Source: Synanceia verrucosa (taxonomy: Eukaryota; Chordata; Actinopteri; Perciformes; Synanceiidae). Taken from it: a stretch of 64,000 bases of DNA. A program made the position numbers and the translations under genes. Under the pieces are notes generated by a model. That model had not been told where the DNA came from. It did not search any database and saw only the letters and a program-made list of their open reading frames with translations. Location of the stretch: positions 4,167,001-4,231,000 of the forward strand of contig CM056553.1 in assembly GCA_029721515.1 (NCBI GenBank), read 5' to 3'. Positions 23,531 through 35,799 of the stretch are shown here, piece after piece (positions within the stretch are counted from its first letter, which is position 1; the number at the start of each line of letters is the position of its first letter).

Positions 23531-24044
23531 GCAAACAGAATTGAAGTGACTGGATCGGTATGCTGGATTGTCCTCATTCATCAGATATCCAGGTAATTAG
23601 TCAATATCGGAGCCAATCCCGCATGGCCTGTTTCGGACTAAACCGCTTCCCGTAGCCAGCTGCGCTGTGCATTATAATATTTTCGGATGATGAGCAGGTC
23701 ACAGGTCAGGTCGCCTCAGCCTGAACTGTCTTGATATGCATCGTCTGCGACTCCAGTGCATCGTGACATTATTTTCCAGCCTCAGTCTTGCTTCATTTTC
23801 AAACTGTACCATTTGTCTGCAGTGATAACTGCAAACAACATAACACACGATGACCAGGACCAAGAGCAACCCGCGTAGCTTCACCTCCATGGTAAAATTG
23901 AAAAGTAGCGCTCTGGAGTCTGCTCCTCTTTGTTTACTTCCGGGAGTTTTCCTATGAGGAAATTCCGACCAATTAGAGAGCAGTTTCCTCGCGCATCACA
24001 CTTTTTGGTCCGCTTGTGAACGCTGCTGTGTAAACACAAACTAG
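23531..24044. other. Gene-free stretch, MITE-like
   Basis: No gene. The part from about 23880 runs into 'GTCCCTGATTCGGACCAGAG' and 'GGTGTGAAAACACCCT', a familiar fish transposon-like end. Confidence 0.4.
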
Positions 24045-24084
24045 TTGGTCCCTGATTCGGACCAGAGCAAACGAACCACAGGTG

Positions 24085-24172
24085 TGAAAACACCCTCAGT
24101 CCCACCTGGACTTGAACCGGCGATTCTCCGATTCCCAGCCCGAGTCATTCCAGCTACTGCCTCCCCAAATTC
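24085..24172 (-). repeat. tRNA-derived SINE head (fragment)
   Basis: On the - strand it reads 'GGGGAGGCAGTAGCTGGAA', then 'GACTCGGGCTGGGAATCGG' and an RNA polymerase III B-box GGTTCAAGTCC. The A-box region is degenerate and no cloverleaf closes, so it is a SINE remnant and not a tRNA gene. Confidence 0.6.
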
Positions 24173-25511
24173 AACATTATTAGGTTTTTTTTCCTGTATA
24201 ATTCTGTATTTTGAACCATCTGTTCACCTGTTGCGCTGTGATATGAATGTGATTTTATGGTTACCCTTCACTCAGAAATAAAATGAGCCAGGTGTGCAAT
24301 TACATTTTCCATCATTAAGGGGAGTTCTTTCTACCTTTTTATTTTAGAAAAAAATCATTCGCTGAAGTGATCATTTTTGAGCAAAAACAAAGGTTGCCTG
24401 TTCCTCCTCTAAAACTGTATGTAGATTAACTATTACTGTGAAATGATTATCATGATGAATATCAGTTTTGTATGTTTACAGCTCCAGTATCTCAGACTCT
24501 ATAAAGGAGCCCTATGCAGTAAGTTATCATGCATTACTGAGTTCTTTCACAAAGATACCACCATGGCAGCAAAGTTTACTTTGATTTATGACCATACAAA
24601 ACAAGTGTTTTTCTTTATGCCTTATTTTTATTTCTACTTTTCCGTGCTTTAAAACCTGAAACGGCATAACTGATTTACTCTAAAACTTGCTTTGCTTAAA
24701 TTGTGTTCAGAGAAAAAAAAATCTAGCAAAATCTTGCAGTGCAGAGAGGAATTGCTTTCTTCACAGCTGAAACCACACTGTGACGAACACAAGCACATCA
24801 TGCAGCTGTGTTGTACAGATGTGTGTGCACAGTTGTATGTGACAAATACCTTCATGAAGAGACCACGAAAGACTCCTTTTGGGAATCCCTCTGTGGTTGT
24901 TTACAGGTGGGTTCAGGTGTTTTCCACAGTGGCCAGTGTGAAATGTGTAATGTGTTTAAGAAAGAAAAACAACTTGTGCCCTATAATCCAAATGTAAACA
25001 ATGCTTGAACTTCTCGTCCAAGTCTGAAGTGTTTCATAGTAAATAGAAAGATTTCAGTGAAAACGCACGTTTGGGGAAATAATGCAGACATAAGTGCATA
25101 AATGACACCTGAATTATTCACCATTTACCTTAATCCATCAAGTCTTTACTCTGTTTCTCTGTTGGATTTCTGTGGAGACTCTCAGCCATCCAGGCCATGG
25201 TAATTTCAGAGACAGGACTTCCAGTCCAAGGCTTTGCTTCTTGAGTAACACTGGGTCAGTTCTTGATATGCAAAAGGTCATTTTATGGGTAAAGCTAAGG
25301 CTTCAGCAATCTTCCTCAGAGAAACCAAGTGGATACAGACAAACAAAGCCTCATTAAGACCCCATTAGTTGCATCGAAAATGCTTTTGGAAAATAAATTG
25401 TTATGGCCAATATCAGAAACCCAATCTGCAATATTTTACTATAAAGTAGCGATATACATATGTATAAACAACAGTGACATTAGTAAACAGTGAGACAATA
25501 AGGCAATGGTG
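24173..25511. other. Gene-free intergenic stretch
   Basis: Several 60-100 aa ORFs but no recognisable domain, signal peptide plus exon set, or consistent splice pattern. Confidence 0.4.
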
Positions 25512-25600
25512 TACAGCAGAGGTTCTCAACCTGTGGTACGCGTACCACCAGTGATACTTGCGCCCCCTGCTGGTGGTACTTGGAGGGATCCCTGAAATCT
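25512..25600 (+). repeat. Transposon-end fragment
   Basis: 'CAGAGGTTCTCAACCTGTGG' followed by 'TACCACCAGTGATACTTGCG' is a common fish DNA-transposon terminus. The other end was not found. Confidence 0.45.
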
Positions 25601-27553
25601 TAATGTTTTTTAAAAAATGAAATAAAAGCAACAAAACGAATGAAAATAGATGCTCAAAATTGGGGTTTAAAATAAGCTCTTCATAAAATAAATTCACTGA
25701 ATTCCTGACAAACACTACCACCTGCCCCAGGTGTACGATTAGCTGAAGTTATAAGCTAGCTGGTGATGACAAGAGAGCAGAGGGATTAAGACTGGAAACC
25801 TTCTAAAGAGAGGAGAGGAGGAGAATGAAGTCCAACCAGTGAACGAGGAGGAGGACAGTGAAGCAGCACAGCTCAGGCTCCTGCAGCACTACAGCCGTAT
25901 GACAGACACAATGCCTTCAGTGCTAATGCTAATAGCGTTAGCAGCGCTGCGTCAAATGCTGCCACCGGGTCACATCTGCCTCTTAGGAATCAAACATAAG
26001 CATGTCTCATGCAAGCAACAGAGCTGAGCATTGCTTTTATTTTCATTATCTTCATTATCTATTCATTATTATTATTATATTATCTGCTATTTTGTCTATT
26101 TACGTACATCTGAAGGCGAGCCTGCAAGTGTTTGTATCTTCACTGCACCAGAAATAGAATAGAATATTTTTTTATTTATTCCCCATTGGGAGAAATCCAC
26201 CTGCCACAGCAGCATAGACAAATTTCAGTAATAATAATAAAAAAAAACAATAAATGACAGTAAAAACATAATTAGTAATAATAATAATAGAATATATATT
26301 TTCATTATGTACTAAATAAAAAGGAAAAAAAAATACTGAAATTCTGCAAAAAGGAGGCTGTTAAGTAGTGAGATGTAGTAGTGTTAGCTTACATTTAAAT
26401 ACCTGTTCCACACATTTTCATAGCCTGATTGTGGCATCTAGTCTACCTGAAACCTCACATTTTACTGTTTTTTATGACGAAATTAAATTCATATTAACCA
26501 GAATTCAGTTTTTTGGTCTGGCCTTCAGATTCAGTTTGTCATGTGGCCCCTTGGGAAATTAAATGCCCACTCCTGTAGCAGCACATGAAGGAGAATCCAC
26601 ACACAAATGGTGCAAAAATTACACAAATACAACAGCAGTTAAATTAAATGTGAATTGAGCTGTGGTGGGACAGAGGAAGAGTCCAGGACACAGTGAACGA
26701 GAGAGAGCGTTTGAACGAAGACTATTTTCTGAAACACAGTTGTTCTTAATGATAGCTATGTTCTCAATGTTCCTTGTTTTATCGTATGAGAATTGTGTGG
26801 AAGAGTTTGCTGGTTCTAGTGCTACCTCTTGTGGCTGTAGCTGATAAAAGTTAACAACAAATAATTATATTTTTTGATAGACCTATAAGGTCTGCAAGAG
26901 TTAATGAAACGACAGCCTGGCCCAAACCAATGCGCTCATGCTGATGCAGTAAATCAGACTAGATGAATGTGGTCAAACTAATTTTCAGCTGATCGGATGA
27001 ATGTAGCTCTGTACTGTGTCTAGTACTCTCAAACCATGTGATATTGAATTCCCAGTCTGCTGCTGAAATGACATATAAAACTGTGTGCATGATGGGAAAA
27101 AAAAGAAAGTAGACCTTCTGAAAAATTCCCTTTGACTAAAACCAAGAACAATGCCCCCTCCCCTTTAGTGACACCTGCTTATGGGTACTATGCAGTGAAA
27201 AACAAAAAGAAATGGACAGATTTCTCGACAGATTTGACTCAAATGCAGCACTATAAAACAGCAAAGCCTCTACCTGAGCGTGACGCTGTGGTGACCTGCG
27301 GTAAAAAAAAAAAAAAAAAAAAGCTCCACTATCTCCAATGACATCACAACTATCATGGAAACCAAAGACTTTCCTTCCCTTATTTTTGACGAGTGAGACA
27401 GGGTGAGCACCGTGACACTTTTGGGATATGAAGTGTATTTTCTGGCCAGTTTGTAATTCAAATGACATCAAGACCACACAAAGTATCACAGGAAGTGAAA
27501 CATCTTTTGTGACTTTATCCACCTCATGTCTACAGACAAAAATAGCTTCACAA
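25601..27553. other. Gene-free intergenic stretch
   Basis: Nothing coding recognised. Contains a reverse retroposon tail (26150-26230) and a poly-A tract (27302-27321). Confidence 0.4.
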
Positions 27554-28065
27554 TAGGGACGATAACCGCATCACCGTGGTCATGTGATGCCTACTGCAAA
27601 GTTGAGCTCATTACTGTCATCACCGCAATATATTAAAATAATGAAAAAATATATCCATACATATTTGCTGTCAAAAGTTACAGCAGTGTAATTAACTCTG
27701 GGGGGTTTTTTGTTTTGATATTATCATAATTTATTTTGAGGTTTCCGTACTTCTCATGATTAAATTCATATACACACATAATACACAGACATAAAAGACA
27801 GAAGCATTGCATAAACAGGTGTTCAGTTTCAATAGTCAGTGCTTATAGCAGACACATCCCTCTTATGTAGTACTGTCCATAGTTGTTTACGCTGCTCTGT
27901 TAACTTGATTTATGTTACAAAGCTGAACACTGTGTCGGCACATTTTATGCTAGAGGAGTGATCGGCGGGGTTGTGATGATCAGGATGGTAGCGCGATTGC
28001 AGCGGGGGTGGTGACTTTGCCGTGATCACGGGTAGTGGATTTTTCGCGATCACGTAGGGCACGGG
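27554..28065 (-). repeat. Family D repeat, third copy
   Basis: Same orientation as 23021-23530 and diverged from it: shares 'AGAAGCATTGCATAAACAG', 'AGTCAGTGCTTATAGCAGAC' and 'TAGTACTGTCCATAGTTGTT'. Confidence 0.75.
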
Positions 28066-28942
28066 GTAGGGTTGGGTATCGATTCAGATTTTCCAGATCG
28101 ATTCGTTTCGATATTTCAAGGTCCCAATTCGATTTGATTCAGTCAGGGATATTTCAGTTAAAAAAGATGCTCCGTTATTTTCTGCCGTGCCGAGTCTGCT
28201 GACTGTGTTTCCGGGTGATGTCTCGTCAAATGGTTGCAAAAATTCTTGGTATTGCCACTTTATTTTATCTTCCCGTTGCATATTTTGCATACTACTTGCT
28301 TTTTGTTCAACTCGTCATTTTCTTCCAACTTCTTAAATGCGAAATGCATCCAGACATCAGCTTTTAAACTCGTCGGCGGAGCCTGGAGAGGTGGACTCAC
28401 TCCGCCATGTTTGTTTGACTGCTGGCAGTAACGTCTCACGAGATCTTGTTCCTTGGAAAGCGGTGGAAAGCAGCACTAAACGCTAATCACGCGAGACTTC
28501 TTCTTCTTCGGTTTCGGCAGACTAGACCTATGTATGGTGATTGATGCCCTCAGGCGAGACTGGCAGGCGGGTTTATACTAATAAATATTATTCTCAATAT
28601 GACAATATTCTAAATTTGATATGGGTCACATACAGTAAACAGCAAATTCATGTTGGATATTCTGAATTATCCAAGTTCAAGGAGCATTCTTTGTGCATGA
28701 ATAAAGCAAATTCATGTGTCTCAATTAGGGTTTTTACACATCCTCGTCTTTTATCTTGAAATAGCCTAAAACTACTGAGATATTTAGATTTACATGTTAT
28801 TTTATTTAGTTATTATTATTTACATACACCATATTGCCCAACTTTTTTTTTGCTGCTGAATTGTAAATCATGCATTCTGAACATGAAATGTGCAATCTAA
28901 ATAAAGTTAATTAATTCAAGATCGAGAAGGGGTTGCAATTAA
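28066..28942. repeat. TAGGGTTGGGTATCGAT-type repeat, boundaries unclear
   Basis: Opens 'TAGGGTTGGGTATCGATTCA', a typical fish hAT-like terminus, with 'GATCGATTCG' and 'CAATTCGATTTGATTC' blocks. The right end could not be fixed; a short ORF near 28234 is probably not a gene. Confidence 0.4.
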
Positions 28943-29390
28943 GGATGTCTCGATCCAATATTGACATCAGATATCGTTCTGATACAAAAAAAATAAATGA
29001 TAAAAAAAAAGAGTATTGGATTGGCTTGGCCTGCATCTAAAATCTCTGATATAAACATTATGATACCATCAATCCATTCCAGACGCCACTCCAGCTCTTC
29101 TATCCATCAGCAGGATCCAGTGATCACAACAACAGCAGTGCTAAGGTGCTAACAAAGTAGCAAGGAGTAGAGTGATGTTGGCCGTGTGGCAGGATTGTTC
29201 GTGAAAAAGACGTTATTTACAAGTTTCCCATGGGGGTGGGGAAGTTTAGTATGTCCAACCTCATACAAGTATGGATGATTTCTGATGATATTTTATTGGA
29301 TCCATTTCGGTATCGGCCAAAATTCAAGGCTGCAATATCTGTATTGTATCGGAAGTGGAAAAAGTTGTATCCAGACACCCATAACTGCAA
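28943..29390 (+). repeat. Family E repeat
   Basis: 'GGATGTCTCGATCCAATAT' ... 'GCCTGCATCTAAAATCTCTG' ... 'GGCCAAAATTCAAGGCTGCA' ... 'GTATCCAGACACCC'. The same blocks occur reverse-complemented at about 45900-47240 in adad1 intron 5. Confidence 0.65.
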
Positions 29391-30547
29391 TGAAATATGA
29401 AACATTATATTGTAGCTTTCATTAAAAAAACTGAAAAAAATAGGTGATGGAAAAGTGCAGGAGGAAGTTCCCAAACCTGGACAATCATGATTCACATGCC
29501 TGCTCTGTAGGTGTGTTTATGGCAATGATTACTCAGTGCTACTCGTACACACATGGCCGTCCCAAAATCAGTGATAAATGTTCAGTTCAGCCGTTATCTC
29601 ACACTATCAGTATGTACCACATGGAAGCATTAATATCATGTGGGAGACTGACGACAGAAACGTACAAAAATGTTTGACGATGAGAAAACAAGAACGAATT
29701 ACTATCAATGACGGTTGTAAAACAATACTGAACAGCAGCGATGCACAGTGGACATTAATTACAATGAACGGGATTTCAGCATCTGAGCTGATGAGCTGTA
29801 TTTTATTTTATGAAGATCATGGTTCTAAACGTTAAAGAAACCTGTAATATAAAGCCTCGGTGAACATTAAAACAAGAAATCTGCACAACCCTGGATTTCA
29901 AATGTTGCATCTGCAGCGACGACGAGTGAATTTGTGTTGAGTTTAACTAAAAAGATGGGAATTTAACGAACACTGAATGTGACACAAATGCCAATTTATA
30001 TTTAACGTCACCTTTTCAACTTTCTATTTGACTGTTATCACGCCGTGGGCAAAGACTTCCCAGTGAGACATGGAAACAGCTGGGATGCCCCAATGTAGCG
30101 ACAAATTCCATGGATAGAAATTTCCCCACCCTCTTCACGTCAAAATCCTGTCATACTGACATTATTTGGGGACTCCTGAAGACACCTCAAAAGTGAAACT
30201 CAAGCAGGGAAGCACTTAGCAATGGGCAGGGTGGCTTGGTGTGATAAGCAGAGGTTGTAGCGTGGCTCATCTGCTATCTGGGATTGCTGTGGGGAATCCC
30301 CACAAGACCGAAGGTGTGACTGAAGGTATCTGAGAAACCCTTCATTCAATTCTGCAGCGCTTGATGCAGCTGCTCCATTCCTCATTAACATCATTATTCT
30401 TAATGGGCTGCAGAAAAAATGTGATGCAGTAAAAAAAAATAATAATGACTGACCTTTATTATTTTAACACAGTAGCTTCTATGCATTGTGTGTTTTGGGT
30501 TTATTGTATTTTAGTATGGGAACCTTCTGACACATCAGACTCCTCAG
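29391..30547. other. Gene-free intergenic stretch
   Basis: No gene recognised in either strand. Confidence 0.4.
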
Positions 30548-31395
30548 TAGGGCTGGGTACCAACCTTATCAAAAAATAATTTTTCAGTGCCAAATTCCAA
30601 TACCTAAGCGTCTGTGAGCCATGCTCTCAGATGGCACTAAGTACTGCGGGGACATGTCCCCTTCAGATTCATGGAGACACTGATCCGTCCCCCCACTTTC
30701 CCGGCACTGGGAGACAAAGATCAAGATCTTTTTACAAGATCACTGGTAAAACAGAGTATTAATGTCATTAAAGCAGCATAGGGAGCCCTGAGTTTCTGTG
30801 ATCTGACTCATGGTGCATTCACCTGCACAAGGATGTTGGAATTTCTAAGCTCCAAGCAAGAATATAAATCAGAACCCTCCGTGAAGTTGGATCTCCAACT
30901 CGGGAAGTCAGATTAATCTCACCAACCTGACGCAGAATTCATGCTATCTGCTACTGACATAAACAGTAGCTACATGTTTTGTTGTACGTCTGTAAGGCTG
31001 GAAGAGTTGGGAGCACTAAACTTTGAGGTTATGATGATCTGAAGTCCTAGTTCCAACTTCCAGTGAACACACCATAAGGAAAGCAATCACTCCCAAGGGT
31101 CCTAAAGAGGACAAGTAGCAGCCTGTGCCTGTTGATCATCATCAGACTATTGTCTAGTATGTCTACATGACAAAGCCCAAATTACACAAAAATAACTTGA
31201 TAATGATAATAGTAATAATAATAATAATAATAGTAATAGTAATAATAATTATACATTAATATTGATGATGACCATGATTAAAGCCTAAATTACACAAACA
31301 TAATTTAATGAGGTATAGAAAAATTATCGTTCTGGAACCGGTATCGAAACAAAGGTATTGAAAATTGGTATTGTATCAAAAACATTTGAGCCCTA
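30548..31395 (+). repeat. hAT-like MITE family C, copy 2
   Basis: Ends TAGGGCTGGGTA and TTTGAGCCCTA. Flanking octamers CTCCTCAG and CCTCTCAG agree at 6 of 8. The interior matches 14995-15452 and carries an ATA/GTA trinucleotide run (31205-31250). Confidence 0.65.
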
Positions 31396-31739
31396 CCTCT
31401 CAGTGCCACTCTCATTCACTTTGAGTATAGATCATTAACTTGCAGTACAACGTTCATTTCAATGCAAGTGACTGATTTATGAAACATAACAATGTCAGAC
31501 AGATTAGCTGCTGCAGTCAGAAAGACATACTTGTTGTAGGTAAGTGAGTGGTTTGGAACAAAAACAAATTTCCTTGAAGGAAGGAAATCAAACCTCTCTC
31601 TCATCATGCTGACTTCATCACGTTAAAAAAAAACTATAAAACAATAAAACACCTATATTAATATTAATATTGTAAATCTGATCTGTAAAAATGTGGACAT
31701 TTCTCTAATCACCAGCAGGCATCAGGTACTCTGTGCCCA

Positions 31740-31880
31740 CCTGATCATTTTCAACTTTGGGGTTTCACCATGCAGTCAAGGAAAAATGCTACATGATTAA
31801 TAGGAAAAAAATATGACAGCCTCCAAGAACATACCTTTAGCCAGCCTACTCGTTCGTCTATAAACCCTATAAATTAGCAC
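31740..31880 (+). promoter_or_regulatory. il2-like gene 1 promoter
   Basis: TATA box TATAAA at 31868-31873. Upstream: NF-kB-like GGGGTTTCACC (31759-31769; the human IL2 promoter has GGGATTTCACC), AP-1-like AGTCA (31774-31778) joined to NFAT AGGAAAAATG (31779-31788), and a second GGAAAAAA (31803-31810). The order resembles part of the mammalian IL2 array. Comparison with the human promoter is from memory. Confidence 0.55.
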
Positions 31881-31961
31881 TCTGCACCAGAGGAAACCAC
31901 AAGTCACTGATGAACAGAGCATCTGCACATCTCTAGAGACAAGGAGAACAAAGCTTTACAA

Positions 31962-33449
31962 ATGTTCACTATGGAGCATTGTTTCAGAGTCGCCCTCTGG
32001 ATGTTTGCTCTCACAGGCTATCTTCAAGCAGGTCCAGTAAAAAGAGAACAGACCGACTGCTTCGGGCAGGGAGACCTGGGCCTCTGCTATCTACGACAAG
32101 ATGTCACCTGTGTAAGTTATTTCATGATCAGTATTTTTTTTCCCAGAGATGAATCGTGAAAAGTGGCGAGGATCAGGTTAACAGATGAAGCGTTTCTACT
32201 GAAAGTGAATAGTAAAACTGTCTTTTTCTCCAATTTGTTACAGGAAACAGTGACTTTCAGTACACCAACAAACATGGAGGTAAGAGATGACACATCTCTC
32301 TGTAGATCACTGCAAGAGTTCCTTCAGGGGGTCGACGCTGCTTTTGCAAACTGCAGCCATCGAACCTCTCCTGAAGGCGTTTTAGACATATTTTTTTGAG
32401 AGACTGGTCACGACAACCTTAGAGAACAATGTGGTCAAAATAATCAGTTTCCCTGTGATTAAGTGAAATGGATTGACTTCCCAAATTCCCATTTAAACTA
32501 TGTGGCTACTGCTGACACTCATGTGATGGTGAAGCTATCCTTACCATCTGCAATCATTTTAACTCATTGAGTGCCAGCACTTTTTTTTTTAAACAGAAAG
32601 TGCCTTGTGCCAGAGTTTTTGCCCATTTTGAGTCATTTTTTTAAGACCCACAAAATATTTTGTACTATGACTCTGAAAACACTGAATAGCTCAAATGAAA
32701 GAAGAGACTCTATTTCACCATGAAAAAATGTTTGTTTTTACCTTGTTCCATTCTTGTTTTATCAGAGGTAGAGTAGAGGACACTTTCACTAAAATCACCA
32801 CTTTCTGTCCAGATTCCGTCCGTTTTGTTCTATAATCTCAAGCGACTCCACTTCCTGCCTCGATCTCTGTAGTGTATACCGTCTCTTTATGTCCCGACTA
32901 CATCCCCCAGAAGCCCCAAAATTACTCACAGACTGCAGGAGACTGCAATCGTCGACCCGCTGCCGAAAAACCACTTTGAAGTCGAAATACATCAATAGCA
33001 CTCAGAGACTTAATATCATTGGGAATGTTGAATGCATTTGATTCATCTTTTAGTTGATTTTAATCTCTGGACTGAGTGTGACCCCAGTTTGCTTTGTCTT
33101 TGTCAGGTAAACTGCTCTCGTGCAGCTCTGCAGTGCTTCAAAGCCGGGCTGGAAGATGCCCTGACGAACTGTACAGGAGACCTAGATCGGATTAACGACA
33201 CTCTGGACGCTTTGGATAGAAAGGCAAATCGGGTCTTGCCCTTGGTGAGTATTGTCGGGTAAATCATTTGGATTTAAGATCCTCCTTCAAAATGCGTGAT
33301 CCAACACTAAACCAGCCTCCTCTCCTCAGGCAAACGAAGCCGAGTGCAAACTGGAAAAACTGGAATTACAGTTTGAGAAATTCGTCCACAACTTGGAGGA
33401 TTTTGTTCGAAAACTCAACTCCTTTCCAACCAAACCCAAGAAACCTTAG
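31962..33449 (+). CDS. Interleukin-2 family cytokine, tandem copy 1
   Basis: Four coding exons: 31962-32111, 32244-32279, 33107-33244, 33330-33449; GT-AG, phase 0; 147 aa. The second ATG (31971, Met4) has the better Kozak context (A at -3, G at +4) and begins a good signal peptide (MEHCFRVALWMFALTGYLQA), so the 144-aa form may be the real one. Exon 3 carries the IL-2/IL-15-type helix VNCSRAALQCFKAGLEDALT with N-glycosylation sites NCS, NCT and NDT; exon 4 ends FEKFVHNLEDFVRKLNSFP. The four-exon pattern, with a short second exon and a longer third, fits IL-2. Probably a T-cell growth cytokine using IL-2R beta and gamma chains. Intron 2 holds a 455-base MITE and an exon-3-like relic. Which tandem copy is the direct IL-2 ortholog is not settled by sequence alone. 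Confidence 0.85.
32280..32399 (+). pseudogene. Exon-3-like relic in il2 copy 1, intron 2
   Basis: Reading through the exon 2 donor in frame gives SLQEFLQGVDAAFANCS, which aligns without gaps to ALQCFKAGLEDALTNCT of the real exon 3 (shared L, Q, F, G, A, N, C; one Cys replaced by Glu), then stops at 32397-32399. A CTCTCTGTAG tract (32295-32304) looks like an acceptor but would put it out of phase. It could be a decayed duplicate of exon 3, a retained-intron isoform, or chance. Confidence 0.35.
32559..33013 (-). repeat. MITE family B copy in il2 copy 1, intron 2
   Basis: Bounded by TTAA at 32559-32562 and 33010-33013 with ends AACTCATTGAGTGCCAGCAC and AGCACTCAGAGACTTAA. The interior is the reverse complement of the 63163-63661 copy (for example GTCTCTTTATGTCCCGACTA). 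It ends about 95 bases before exon 3. Confidence 0.8.
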
Positions 33450-33550
33450 AGATGTTTCCTCTACTTCACCATTATTTAATGTTACACACTGCACTAAAAT
33501 ATTTTTTGTCACAAATCAGAAATTATGAAATCCTGCAAAAAGTTCTCAAG

Positions 33551-33570
33551 TTATTTATTTATTTATTATG
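33551..33570 (+). promoter_or_regulatory. AU-rich element, il2 copy 1 3' UTR
   Basis: Four overlapping ATTTA pentamers in a row, the strongest class of cytokine mRNA instability element. Confidence 0.75.
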
Positions 33571-33608
33571 CTAATTTATGTATCGTGTATACAATGTGAA
33601 AACTTGCT

Positions 33609-33614
33609 AATAAA
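33609..33614 (+). terminator. il2 copy 1 polyadenylation signal
   Basis: AATAAA 160 bases after the stop codon and 40 bases after the AU-rich element. Confidence 0.75.
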
Positions 33615-33728
33615 ATGTAAAGAACTACAACTGTGAGTCATGATTTCGTCTTCAGGTAATGATGCTTTCCCTCACGTAAAAAGGCTTCACCTCCTAAATC
33701 TGAAAAAAAAAATTAAAAAATGCATACT

Positions 33729-33731
<3 letters not shown>

Positions 33732-33764
<33 letters not shown>
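33732..33764. repeat. (TA)n microsatellite
   Basis: About 16 TA units. Confidence 0.9.
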
Positions 33765-33771
<7 letters not shown>

Positions 33772-34867
33772 TTATTTTTGTCACTTTCGACACAGGTTGT
33801 AATTTTGCCGTCTATAGTATTTGAAATAGAGTGTGAGGTCAAATGGTTTTCAAATGAAGAAAAAGCCTTAAAACCAGAAACACCCTTAGTTACCTTGACT
33901 ACTGACAGATGGTGGCGTTATATCAATTAACTTTTCAAAAGTTTTTATGACTTTTACAATGTTTGAACTGCAAGTTCTCGCCATTTTGAGTTTTGTCTAA
34001 ATCTGATTATTTATTTACTCAACCAAAACACTTTGATCAAAGACAGAAAAAGCTGATTTGAGGATTTTTAATTTTACAGTTTTGTTAGAGCTGGGCAGAT
34101 GTGTGACAAAAAAAATGGCGTACCCCCTCAAAATTTTGAGCTTTTGTGACTACATTTGCTCAGGAAGGTTAAGATATGATGTCCAAGTGACCATGGCAAC
34201 ATTGATGCCATTTGGCCAATGGGTGGTGCTGTAGCAGGCAGCAGCATCTACTAAACTGCAGAGTGAAAAGAGTAATTCTGCACAATGAGGACTGCTTGAG
34301 GTGATCTGGTCTTCCTGCACTTTAGATGGAACAAAAACATAATGATACTGATGGGACAACAGATTGCCTTTTAAAATGAGGCTTTGTTATTGTGAGGAAA
34401 CCCTGTAACTGTAAGGATACAGTTGTTCCTCTGCCTGATACTGAAAAACAATCAACACTGATATACACTATAACTAACTCTCATGTAAGCTCCTAAACCA
34501 CAACAATTCTACACATTATGCAACATAAACGTGTCACGAGGCTGCATCACTGACTGTGAGTCATCAGAACAATCCTGGATTTGATATGGTATACCATATC
34601 TGATTTCAAACTAACTTAGAGCATCAAATGCTTTATTCAGAGTGTGGTGGCCTGCGTTCATTAGTAGTGGAGGCGGCATGAAAACACCCACACGAGTTGG
34701 AGGAAGTGGGAATACACCGACGCAAGACAGTAAAATGGACCATGTGGAAATGGAAAGTGGAAAGTTAACTAGGAGTAATGACTGACAGGTGCATGATGAA
34801 ACCAAGCAAGTCAGAATATCCATAACACACACTCATTTGAATATTCACACTGACCTTTAGGATGTAG
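33765..34867. other. Gene-free stretch between the il2 copies
   Basis: No additional cytokine exon seen in either strand. Confidence 0.45.
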
Positions 34868-35115
34868 GTACACCAATCAGTCATAATATTATGACCTGAC
34901 CTCTGACCCCTGAAGGTGTGCTGTGGTGTCTGACTCCTTTCTATCTTTAGCAGCATTAAGTCCTCTGCTCTGTTGGATCAGACCACCAGGACCAGCCTTC
35001 ACTCCCCACCTGCATCAGTGATCCTTGTCCTCTCATGACCCTGTCTCTGGTTCACCACTGGTCCTTCCTTAGACCACTTTTGATCGATCCTGTTTCCACT
35101 GCAGATCGGTGTAGT
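34868..35115. repeat. Probable dispersed fish repeat
   Basis: Starts 'ACCAATCAGTCATAATATTA' and continues 'GACCACCAGGACCAGCCTTC', 'GTCCTTCCTTAGACCACTTT'; I recognise the pattern as a recurrent fish repeat but see only this copy here. Confidence 0.45.
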
Positions 35116-35799
35116 CCAGATCCAAAAGTCTCACAATAAGATAAACAAATATTCATGTATTGCTAACATAGTTTTCTTTAGTAAACAGTTATTTTTGTTT
35201 TTTTTTTTTTTGCTAAAAATAGAATTAAATGTAGATAGATGGACATCTAAATTCCAGCCTAAAAAGTGAAGTAAGTTGTGAAGTTTAAGTGGCAATAAAC
35301 TTATTCAGACCATCACGGAAAAGGCAAGATGAACATATAATTGTATCATACTGTAATTAATTTTCAACGAATTCCATGGCTCTTCTGCCAACAGCATTGG
35401 GTCTCTCTCTGATCTTGCACAGGCAGTCAACCACAAGCTTTATGCAACTCAATAAATGATGACGTACCAAATATGCAAATGGAAACGTGACATCATCTGT
35501 CAACTAATAGACCAGTAAATAAATAGAATATCCATAGCGCGGAGTCATTTGAATAAGCACTCTGACATTTAGCGTGTAGGTACAACATGCAAATAAAGAG
35601 GCACAGGCATTCAATAAATAAATAAATAATGATATAATATGATATAAAATAATATATATGTATAGTTATGTGTCAGTTCAAGACAAATGCATGCCTCAAA
35701 AAGAGAAAAACCCTCTGCACCACAAGCTAGCGACGGCCTACTTTCATGAGAGCTCAAAGTCAAACACTGTGCTACAGTGCACCAGTCGAGGGATTTTAC

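Noticed and set aside
24085..24172. Possible tRNA gene (B-box GGTTCAAGTCC)
   Set aside because: No acceptor stem or anticodon arm forms; it fits a tRNA-derived SINE head.
32163..32399. 78-aa ORF over il2 copy 1 exon 2
   Set aside because: As a gene it is an intron read-through; only the exon-3-like part is kept as a tentative relic.
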